DNA of 64,000 nucleotides from positions 1 to 64,000 of the forward strand of contig JAPJBO010000518.1 of assembly GCA_030068145.1 (NCBI GenBank). The letters run 5' to 3'. The notes beneath the pieces are model-generated. The model did not search any database. It saw only the letters and a program-made list of their open reading frames with translations, and was not told the origin of the DNA. Below are positions 8,396-16,746 of this stretch, piece after piece. How positions within the stretch are numbered: the first letter of the stretch is position 1; each line of letters begins with the position of its first letter. The DNA comes from Diplonema papillatum (taxonomy: Eukaryota; Euglenozoa; Diplonemea; Diplonemida; Diplonemidae). Both the position numbers and the translations under genes were made by a program.

Positions 8396-9358
8396 CTAAG
8401 ACGACGATGACGACGACGACGATGAACATGATGATGATGCTGATGATGATGATGATGATGACGACGACACGTTGCTTCGCTTTATGGCCTTGGGCGGCGG
8501 ACAAGAGGGCGGGCATGACGAGGCACGTTTTCGTTTGCCTTGTGGGACTGCGGGAACAGCTGCTGAGGAACGATTGTCAGTTGTTGACGGGGCGGGTTTA
8601 GTGGCCGGTGTCGTGCGTTTGCCTTGTGGGACTGCGGGAACAGCTGCTGAGGAACGCTTGTCAGTTGTTGACGGGGCGGGTTGAGTGGCCGATGTCGTGC
8701 GGAGGCGTTTGTGTGTTCGCAGTGTATCGGGCTGGTGGGTTTGCTTTCTTTTCGCTGAAGCCGTAACAACAGGGAGCTCAATAGGCAAAGCAGATGCAGG
8801 CTGCGATGGAGCTGCTACGGCAGACGGCGCTGCAGAGGCTGATGTGGACCCTCTTGGCCGAGAAGTGGCAGGTCTTGATTGAGCAGTGTTGGCAGGCGAC
8901 GACGTAGCTGCGTTGGCGGCTGGGGCAACTCGTGAACGAGCACCCGCGGAAGGGGTGCTTCGAGCTTTCGGCTGCTGCCCAGGCGATGAGGTAGCTGCGT
9001 TGGCGTCTGGGGTAACTCGCGATCGAGAAACCGCGGATGGAGTGATGCTTGGGCGGGCCACCGGCTGCTGCCCAGTCGGACCTGCCACGCGAGCCGTCAG
9101 CAGAACCGCAACGATGCTGGCAATTGCGATGTTACCCCGGAGGCCCTTTACCCCGAGCCAATGCGCGAGATCTCGTTCACGCAGTTCGTCGACGGTCCGC
9201 TGGACGGCAGGGTCTTGCCCTCGGCGATGCATGGCCTCTACCCATGTCCACGTCTTCCGGTTCCGCTCCGCCTCCGAGTCGGTCCCCTTTTTAGGGCGCC
9301 CGCCACAATCCCTTCGGTCCTCTACGTTCCAGTTTGGAGGTTTCCAGGGTGGGGACAT
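8396..9358 (-). CDS. Hypothetical low-complexity Ser/Ala/Pro-rich protein (320 aa)
   Basis: Open frame with ATG at 9356-9358, whose first codons lie inside the first unit of the 102-bp tandem array. Residues 20-75 look globular (about 55 residues, KTWTWVEAMHRRGQDPAVQR region). A hydrophobic stretch follows near 80-92. The rest is Ala/Pro/Ser-rich, with an internal near-duplicate containing VPAVPQGKR, and ends in a poly-Ser tract from a GAC/GAT trinucleotide array (8396-8472). No family is recognised. It may be a real nuclear-type protein with a disordered tail or a chance frame across repeats; the globular N-terminal part is the best argument for coding. Confidence 0.35.
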   Translation of the reverse strand: MSPPWKPPNWNVEDRRDCGGRPKKGTDSEAERNRKTWTWVEAMHRRGQDPAVQRTVDELRERDLAHWLGVKGLRGNIAIASIVAVLLTARVAGPTGQQPVARPSITPSAVSRSRVTPDANAATSSPGQQPKARSTPSAGARSRVAPAANAATSSPANTAQSRPATSRPRGSTSASAAPSAVAAPSQPASALPIELPVVTASAKRKQTHQPDTLRTHKRLRTTSATQPAPSTTDKRSSAAVPAVPQGKRTTPATKPAPSTTDNRSSAAVPAVPQGKRKRASSCPPSCPPPKAIKRSNVSSSSSSSSSASSSCSSSSSSSSS

Positions 9359-9690
9359 CTCCGGATGTCAAAATCGAGGTGTCTCCTTGGTGGGGACAAC
9401 TCGAAACAATGAAATTCAAGTGTCTCCCTCAAAGTTTGAAGGTTTCCAGGGTGGGGACATCTCCGGACGTCAAAATAGAGGTGTCTCCTTGGTGGGGACA
9501 ACTCGAAACAATGAAATTCAAGTGTCTCCCTCAAAGTTTGAAGGTTTCCAGGGTGGGGACATCTCCGGATGTCAAAATAGAGGTGTCTCCTTGGTGGGGA
9601 CAACTCGAAACAATGAAATTCAAGTGTCTCCTTCAAAGTTTGAAGGTTTCCAGGGTGGGGACATCTCCGGATATCAAAATGGAGGTGTCG
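9339..9690. repeat. 102-bp tandem repeat, about 3.4 copies
   Basis: Units start with GGTTTCCAGGGTGGGGACAT at 9339, 9441, 9543 and 9645, an exact 102-bp period. The copies are more than 95 percent identical by eye, so the array is young. Each unit holds two related GTGGGGACA blocks, suggesting an older internal duplication. Confidence 0.95.
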
Positions 9691-10731
9691 TAGCTGAGGG
9701 TGTAAAAGTTGGTGAAGCCTCGAGATTCTGTTGGAATTTTGCGAAGCTTGTGTGTTTCCTGCACACGAGCTGTAACGCTGTACCGTACCGTTCGGCCGGG
9801 GGGCGGTGCCCCCCGGATCCCCCCCTCTCTTTTGGAAGGATTGGTGCCAAAAAAAAACCCCCCGGGCTACGCTCGTATAGATTCGAAGGTATATTCAAGA
9901 TCGGGAACCGGGACCAGCCAGCCAGTAGTGGCTGCCACCAAATACTTGGTATCTGGTGGCCTTGGGTTTTGGGTTTTATGTTTCCATCTACGGGGGGGGG
10001 GGTATTTTGGTATTGAGGTTATGGTCCGGTTTGATACCCTGTCTCGACAACGGACACTTCTCGTTCTGCGTGTCCGCAAACAAAAACAAAAGCGAACGGT
10101 GCTCGCTGGGGAAAGGAAGCATGATCGACGACGTCGGAGCGCCAACAACGTGTGTGCACGGGCGGGAGGAGACGACACAAGCAAAGCTCAGACTAACAAC
10201 GTGAGCGGGGGAAATATACGACAGCGACAAAAAGGCTCTATGGAAATGCAACACGGAGGGGAAAATATTAGTTCAATGTTTAGGCGTAACACTGCATCGC
10301 ATGTATATGCGATGCTGGCATCAAGTCTCATCCGCAGAAGGATGAGAGCAAAAAAAGAAAGTACAAGACTCTGTGTACGTTAGGAATGATACCATGAGGG
10401 ACTGGCCCTCTGTTTTGTTCTGCACCGTGTTTCGGTCCTTGAACATGAAGCGGACCATCATCGGCGTGTCTGCAGACAGGAGCGGTGTATGGATGCGGCC
10501 GTTTCTTCCTGCTGGGAGCCCACGTACCAGAGCCTACTTGCTGACCTTCTGCTATCCAACTGGCCCACTTTGCAACCGAAGCTCTGAATACCCAGCAGCA
10601 GCGTTGATACCCGCTGTTGGTGCTGGAAACGCCTTCACTTCTTCACTTGCGTTGCAAATGCTCGGAAGACGTCGGAACGAAGGAAATCTCTCGAATGTTC
10701 TTTCCGCGCATCCCGCTGCGCGCGTGACGCT
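9691..10731. other. Intergenic region with inverted G/C hairpin and a dispersed repeat
   Basis: Holds the reverse-oriented hairpin GGGGGGCGGTGCCCCCC (about 9795-9811) next to GTACCGTACCG, the second GGGTTTTGGGTTTTATGTTT (9964), and copy 2 of the dispersed repeat (10419-10487). Open frames on the plus strand cross the repeats and are not credible genes. Confidence 0.55.
10419..10487. repeat. Dispersed repeat, copy 2
   Basis: Shares CCGTGTTTCGGTCCTT, GCGGACCATCATC and GTCTGCAGACAGGA with 1551-1642, in the same order. The class is unknown. Confidence 0.6.
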
Positions 10732-11218
10732 TCACCGCATTCGGGCCCTCTGTTCCTCAAGGAGGTCTGCTATGTACGCGTCCTTTTCTTCCAGCTGGGA
10801 GCCCATGTGCCGGAGCTGCTCGTTCACCTTCTTCTGGGCCGCCTTCAGCCGTTCGAGCATGTCCTTCATCCGCGCCTTGTCGGCTTCAAGGACGGTGATG
10901 CGGTCTCTGAGGCCGTCTCGCTCCTCTGCCAGCGCCTTCACCTCGGCGCCCCCCGCCTTGTCCCTGGCGGCGGCGCGGATGAGCTCGGCCTCCAGCTCGT
11001 GGGTCCTGCGGTCGCTCCCTTCCCGCAGCCGCTTCGACTCGCCCAGCACCTCCTCCGCCGCGGTGCCTCGCTCTTCGAGCGCCCCGATTTGCCTCTTCAG
11101 GGAAGCGACTTCGTCCTTCAGCCCAGCCGCCGCCACGCTGAGCTTGCTGTTGGCCGTGACCAGCTGCTGGTAGCGTTCGCGGTCGGCCTCCCGGGCTTGC
11201 TTCTCGGATTGCAGTGCC
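10732..11218 (-). CDS. Coiled-coil protein gene, terminal exon
   Basis: Last exon of a spliced minus-strand gene. It encodes 162 residues with heptad-like, charged, Lys/Glu/Arg/Leu-rich sequence (LKRQIGALEERG, ELEAELIRAA, LRDRITVLEADKARMKD and similar), then a TGA at 10732-10734. The 3' splice site lies in CACCAAAACAG at 11219-11230. Exon phase (one leading nucleotide) fits the donor of the exon at 11685-11746. The protein would be a long coiled coil of a structural or cytoskeletal type; no specific family can be named. GC content and codon use resemble a host gene rather than the nearby repeats. Confidence 0.7.
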
Positions 11219-11436
11219 CTGTTTTGGTGGGGGAAGCGTGGGCGGGTGGCGGGAGTGGTCAGAGTCGGAACTCAGGTATCTTGGCCCGAGCAAAGTCAAA
11301 GGCAAAAAGTCGTAGGGGTCCGGGCAGGGTAGTGGGCCGAGCAGGGCGGGGCGCTTCCAGGTAGCACACCCCAGGGCCTCTCTACCCAGCCCACGTGCTC
11401 AGGTACGGCACCAATCTAGTGGTCTCTGGTGCAGAT

Positions 11437-11516
11437 TGCTTCCAGCTGAGTAGCTAAGTAGAGGGGAGTGCAAGGCTGCTTCCAGCTGAGTAGCTAAGTA
11501 GAGGGGAGTGCAAGAT
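11437..11516. repeat. 40-bp direct duplication inside the intron
   Basis: TGCTTCCAGCTGAGTAGCTA starts at 11437 and again at 11477, and the copies are nearly identical over 40 bp. It lies in the intron between exons 10732-11218 and 11685-11746. Confidence 0.9.
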
Positions 11517-11684
11517 TTCGTAAGCGAGGAACGTAGCTGAGGGGGGGGATCTTGAGTTGATCGTTATGCAGAACACTGCCGCTGATGTATGTCTGATGCT
11601 AGCATCGAGTTGGGGATATACGGGGGTATGGGTGCGAGGCTTGAGAGAGAAGCAACACACTCTTTAAAGGACGCCACGACTGAC

Positions 11685-11746
11685 GTCGGGTGCAGACTGC
11701 TAGCTTCCGTGCGCAGCTGGACTATCTCGCTCCTCAAAGTTGCAAC
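11685..11746 (-). CDS. Coiled-coil protein gene, internal exon
   Basis: 62 nt encoding VATLRSEIVQLRTEASSLHP plus two bases. The acceptor is CACACACGCAG before 11746 and the donor is GAC|GTCAGT at 11684. Phase in is 0 and phase out is 2, which joins exactly to the single leading base of the terminal exon. The heptad character continues from the exon at 12216-12305. Confidence 0.6.
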
Positions 11747-12215
11747 CTGCGTGTGTGGGTGTGTTTAAGTCCATGGCATGACTAAAAAGGTTAGCGTGTC
11801 AAGAGATGGTTTCAGACAGGTGTTCACACTTTGTGAACCCGGGATGCAAACGATGTGCTCTGCAGTCAATACGAAGTCAGTGCGGCACCAACTCAGGACT
11901 TCAAGGCCGGTTTCTTTGCGACGGAGGTATCGAGAACGTTCCCTTCACCGTCCTTGAGGAGATTTGTTATGTGGACATAAAGGTGGGTCTTAGTAGTCTG
12001 CAATTCAACATTTTTGTACCGCGCGCGTTTTTCTTTCGACTATACGTTCGAATCACATCATATCTACCGCGGTTTTATCTTCGACCTTACATTCGAATCA
12101 CATCTACACAATATATTTGCCGATCAAAAAACGGCAAAAAACGAGTGCGAACTCGGTGTCGGTCGCAAGCATCCCGAACTTGGCCGAATAGGAAATGAGA
12201 AGTAGATATATGTAC

Positions 12216-12305
12216 CTGCAACTCTGCGTCGTCTTTCTCAGCTTGGGTACGTTCGATTTCGGAAAGCAGGCTTCGCTGCTTTTCTTCGAAGTCCCGTCCG
12301 ACTGC
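12216..12305 (-). CDS. Coiled-coil protein gene, internal exon
   Basis: A 90-nt, 30-codon exon in phase 0. It includes DFEEKQRSLLSEIERTQAEK, a clear coiled coil. The acceptor is CCTCACGCAG (ending 12306) and the donor is CAG|GTACAT (12215). It joins in phase to the exon at 11685-11746. An alternative upstream acceptor (GTAAG near 12329) would add a few residues. Confidence 0.65.
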
Positions 12306-12680
12306 CTGCGTGAGGGTTTCAAGTCTTACATGCGGTTTCGCAGGTCAGTTTATTACAGTCTCCGGGTGAGGATATTTCCTCGTTTCGCGTTGTGTGCAGC
12401 CCGAATGCCGAACTTGTTTCTTTGGTGTACACTCTTTTTGAAGTGCTTGGGAAGTGGTTGACACATACCTGTTACCCTAAGTGCGCAAAACCCCCGCCGC
12501 CCTCCAAAACAATGATAGATCGCAGAAATGATGGACAGCCAGCATTACTATCCATCATTTTTGCATTTGGGGCAGGGGTAGGCCGGTATGCCTTTTCACA
12601 TGTTAATGTCACACGGAATCAACATGAGAAATTACCCCATCAAGGTATTGTGGGGGACCGTATCGAAACTGCTAACTTAC

Positions 12681-12720
12681 CGTAAGTGCTAAGGAGGAAT
12701 ATCGTATCCACGGGTGCTCG
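12681..12720 (-). CDS. Possible 40-nt micro-exon of the coiled-coil gene
   Basis: Flanked by an excellent pyrimidine-rich acceptor (TTTTCTTTTCTCTTCCAG, ending 12721) and a consensus donor (G|GTAAGTT at 12680). In the frame compatible with the next exon it would read EHPWIRYSSLALT, which is not coiled coil. The splice sites are strong but the reading frame is uncertain. Confidence 0.4.
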
Positions 12721-12865
12721 CTGGAAGAGAAAAGAAAACGGAGAAGAAGTAAAACTTGACAGAGAATCCAAAACTAGGCGAGTGTGCTCTTTATTTTCCG
12801 CAGGTGGGGGTGAATGGGGAGGACGCCCGGAGGCTGCTGTCACAGTGTATTTCCCATCAGTTCAC

Positions 12866-12927
12866 CTGCACAAGTCTTCCAGCGAGGAGCCACACTTCGT
12901 GCCAATATTCCCAAAAGTACTTTAGTA
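12866..12927 (-). other. Possible upstream exon or trans-splice acceptor of the coiled-coil gene
   Basis: A 62-nt interval between a strong acceptor (TTTTTCTTTTGTTCTTCTTTCAG-type tract, ending 12928) and a donor CAG|GTGAAC (12865). In the frame needed by the downstream micro-exon it begins with a stop, so it may be untranslated leader, and the acceptor may be an SL addition site instead of a cis-intron end. Confidence 0.3.
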
Positions 12928-13763
12928 CTGAAAGAAGAACAAAAGAAAAAGGCCGCTCCGGGTCCAGGAACGTGACGGTCAACCACAGCTTGCAAGGCTT
13001 GAGTCGGAGGCAGCACAGTGCCACAACCCCGTCCGCTCTGCCCTGTGGCTGACGTCTCGACGAGCTTATGTTCAGCGCAGCGCCAAGCCCCAAGGTGCGC
13101 CATGCCTTGATGCTTTAGTTTGGGAAATCGGTAGCCACTTGGCCCGTAGGCCCGTGGCTCTGCAGTACCGCCGAACACGTGAAGCTTGGCTCCCGTGTAG
13201 CAGGCTTTCCCTGGTACCTACTTCAGGGGACTTTAAAAACCCGGTGTCCCGGTGTCAGACACCGGGAAAACCCGGTGTGTCAAAAAAAGAGGTAGTAGTA
13301 GTAGTTAGTATGTGTCGTCTGCCGAAGCAGCCGGAGACAGCAGGCGCAGGGGGGCAGGTCTTGCTTTACAATTCTCTTCTTCATGGAGACCCGCCACCGG
13401 CAATCCCGACTGTCCAATCTCTGTCGCGAAAGGTTTGTGCCCTATAGTGATGAGGTGGTTGACCAGGCCCCCACGAAGCCTTATACACAACACGGCTACA
13501 ACACGAGGATGCAGCCCTGCTTAGGTGTGCACTCAGCCATCACAGGGCCCCAGATCTCGCTACTTGACCTAGCGAGCTCTCGGATCAAGCTGCGTCTGAT
13601 GCAGCTGTTGTATGGATCGCCTACATACACTCAGCCGCGCGTGCCTTCATTGCGAAGGTTACTGCTGCGGCCTTCTGGGTGGCAGCTGTGTCAGGGGAGG
13701 TGACGCTGCTCACCTGCCTGCCAGTCTCTAAACTGACTGCTGCCCTCAAAAAAAGAGGAAAAA
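12928..13763. other. Intergenic, one short palindrome
   Basis: No supported gene. A perfect 19-nt palindrome CCCGGTGTC-A-GACACCGGG lies at 13248-13266, with further CCCGGTGT copies on both sides (13239-13282). Confidence 0.45.
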
Positions 13764-14055
13764 TAAGAGCTCGTCACTCGCACAACCGCGGCCGATACAA
13801 AACTAATGATGATGATGATGATGTGAAGAGAGAGTTGTTTTCGTTGAACGCAGTGCCTGATCGTTTTTTACGTAAAGCTGGATTCAGGACGCAAGTGAAA
13901 ACGCCACGGTTTGCGGCGACGAGCTTCTCATTTCCTCCAACATTTAATGTTTGGTAAAAATAAGAGCTCGTCACTCGCACAACCGCGGCTGATACAAAAC
14001 TAATGATGATGGTGATGGTGTGGAGAGAGAGTTGTTTTCGTTGAACGCATTTCCC
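13764..14055 (-). repeat. Split direct repeats (B1-A2-B2-like) at the end of a DIRS/Ngaro/VIPER-type element
   Basis: A block of about 98 bp beginning AATAAGAGCTCGTCACTCGC occurs at 13764-13862 and 13958-14055, in the same orientation, with a unique 95-bp segment between. It lies just downstream (minus strand) of the RT-RNase H frame ending at 14126. Ngaro and VIPER elements end in B1-A2-B2 arrangements, so this fits the 3' end of such an element. The expected A1 copy at the 5' end was not found. Confidence 0.6.
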
Positions 14056-14125
14056 GACAGGTCCGCGCAGCGGCAAAACAAACAGACGCACCCGCGTTTG
14101 TTGAATTTTTCCACAAACAAGCACT

Positions 14126-15583
14126 TCAGCACGTGCCCAGGAACCAAGAGACGAAGGCCGGTGAGGCGTGGAACCCCCCAATCCGATCTCTCAGGAGGAG
14201 TCCGGAACCGGGAAAAGCCTTACACCCTCGCGTGTACTTGTCCGCGCGCTGCACGTCTGTGGGCACCCAGACAACGTCAATGATGAGGCCCGCAGATTCC
14301 ACGATCTTGAAAAACAGGCACAGGACTTCGTTTGCCCAAAAATTCTTGCTGTGCCCCTTCTTCAGAGCGAATACAGCTGCCTGGTTATCAACCTTCAGGA
14401 CGAGAAAAGACCCCGGAGCCTCTAGAGATGCGAACCAGACCGCCTGCGTCGCAGCCAGCAGCTCCTTCAGGTATATATGGACCGATGGGTCCAAGAAAAC
14501 CCCCTGATAGGCGAGCTCCGGGCGAGTCTCGAGAACCACTGCCCACTCGCTGTCCGAAGCGTCGGACCAAGCAAGTAAACGACGCCGGTCCCTGTCGACC
14601 TCTGTTACCCATTCGTTTCTCGACAGGTCCGCGAGCACCGACCGCAGATCATACAGGGCTGAGGAGGGGACGTCGTACGTGTCATCCCACGACCACGTGC
14701 CTTCCCCCAAAAGCGATGCCGCCCGGCGCAGAAAAGCCATCGCCGAACGCAGAAAACAGAGTCGTCGCCTGGTCGAGAACAAGAACCAAACCACGCCGCC
14801 GAACACAGTAAAAACCTGCCGGGGTGTCGCACTCCCGCCCATGACCGGCGCGAGGGCTTCGCCCCCTAGGAACTTTTTCACCCACGACGGCGCCGATCGG
14901 TAGCGAGAAGGCTCGACCCCCAAATCGAACTCGAGACCGAGAGCCTCGAAACGGCTGAGCGGGCGTCCGTACATGCTGTCATGAGTATTCATGGCAGCGC
15001 CGACCAGCTGGCAGCGGTGTTGAAAACGCCGATAGCGTCTCTCTGCTTCCTCGTACGAGGTGCCAATCACAAAGAAGTTGTCGACCCAGCACACACCTTC
15101 GGACTCCGGCAACAGGACACGCGCTGTCCGCTGGGCTATACAGGGGGCCCAGTTCCAGCCCATGCACATCACGGAGAGCTGAACCTTCGTAAATCGACCC
15201 CGTGGGCCAGACAGGTTCATGCCAAAGAAACGCGAGACCGACTCTTCGAGGGGGAACTGGTAGATCCAGCTCACAGCATCCGCCTGCGCTACAAACTTCG
15301 ACGCGAGGAACCTGCTCACAACATCGTCGATGCCGGGAAGAAGCATGGCCGGGGGCTTCTTCATCAGTGCGTTGAGTTTCCGGCCATCCGCGACCAGACG
15401 AAGCCCCCCGGACTTCTTCTCAACTGTAAAAGCTGGCAAGACCACACAGGCGTCTGTACGCGCCCGCACCACGCCGTACGACTCCAACGTCGGAAGGTGG
15501 CACAGCATGAATCGAGAGAGCCCCCTCGGGAGCCCGGGGTCCAGGGTGGAACATAAGATCTGGGCCTCGGGGCCAAGGGCCAA
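14126..15583 (-). pseudogene. RT-RNase H fragment of a DIRS/Ngaro/VIPER-like retroelement
   Basis: 485 codons. RT region: KKSGGLRLVADGRKLNALM (template-primer region), ADAVSWIYQFPLEE (first palm Asp), CMGWNWAPCIAQ, then CWVDNFFVIG where the usual DD pair would be. RNase H region: AWSDAS, YLKELLAA and LKVDNQAA supply the Asp-Glu-Asp core, followed by RADKYTRG. The frame is closed upstream by a stop at 15593-15595 and has no ATG before residue 26, so the 5' part is missing. No tyrosine recombinase or gag-like gene was seen beside it. The class is inferred from the RNase H type and the flanking split repeats; VIPER in trypanosomes is the nearest concept. The VDN in place of VDD is either a family trait or a loss of activity. 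Confidence 0.7.
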
Positions 15584-15595
15584 GCAGGGGTTTTA

Positions 15596-16746
15596 GGTTT
15601 TTTTTGGGTGGACACCAGATTCTCTAAGGTGAAATGGTCAAAACCTCCTGGGAAATTGGGGCGAAAAAAAATTTACGAAGCGCGGTTTTTAGGTCATTCC
15701 GGCACTCAAAAAAATTTTTTTTTCGCTGACTTTTTCCCTACAGACCACCTTCGCCGCCAGGTTTTACCGGTAGGTAGGTTTCAGTAAAAATGCAAGTACA
15801 TGGCCCTACCCGCACGACTCCGGGTCCGAGCTTCACCCCCCGCCGAACGGTACGGTAAATCAAACTGCTTGCATGGGGGGTCCGGGGGGCAGCCCCCCCG
15901 GGGCACGGTACGGTACACAACAAACAGGTGGCCTTACAGGCTTACACTCGAATTTGGCGGTTTGTGACGGTCGAATTTGGCCTGGTTACGTCGTGTGATG
16001 CTGTGTGACGGTCGATATTGGTCTTTTTACGCCGCGTGATGCTGTGTGACAGGGGAAGGTCCGGGAGGGCTCCATCCGGCGCACGGTAGAAGGGATGCTG
16101 GCTTGGCAAGCTAGCTGAGATTTCCAGCAGAATTGTCCTGTTAGCCGTTTATGGTACGAAATGTCCTTCGCTTGACGAGTCATTAGCACGTCTGAACTTC
16201 ACCAGGGCTTTCGATATTGACTTGTCTCTAGGTTTTTGCAGAAAGGTATGCTCGCTGGAACACGGGACAGGCGCGATGACCCGCAGACAATACTCGAAGC
16301 TCATGCATGTTCATCGGCTCTACCTCATGAAGGGCTCAGACACACTTTGTAGACGAGCCTGCCACCCTCGTTCGCCACTGGCCAAGGCTCACTGCTGTAG
16401 CTCGGTTGGTTGCAAATTAAGCTCATCTGCACCATCGGGGAGTGGATGTGTTTGGTCGTTCCATGCCTGTACAGGATGGTCTTATTGCACCTTGCTAAGA
16501 GCTAAGAAAAAAACGGCGAGAGCACGAAGGCTTCTGCGTCATCAGACGAGACTGTCTCCCAGCGTCGGGCTTGCACAAAAAGTATGCCGCGGTTAGTATG
16601 TGATCGTGAAGCTAGTTTCCTCCAGAATACGCTAGCAAAATCATTTGTTTTTGTTTCTGCAATAACAGAACCCGAGCTGAACTCAAGGGATGTCGTTTGC
16701 TCGACACTAACGTTCTTGCAACGAGAAATCTCTGCGTCACCTCTGC
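15596..16746. other. Intergenic region with a G/C hairpin
   Basis: No supported gene. At 15874-15912 GGGGGGTCCGGGGGGC pairs with GCCCCCCCGGGG and is followed by ACGGTACGGTAC. A shorter CACCCCCCGCCGAACGGTAC copy lies at 15834-15855. This is the third location of the hairpin family (see 7755-8395). The rest holds only small frames. Confidence 0.5.

Noticed and set aside
8886..10016. Plus-strand protein with repeated GFQGGDISG motifs
   Set aside because: It is the translation of the 102-bp tandem array, kept open only because 102 is divisible by three. No supporting domain or start context.
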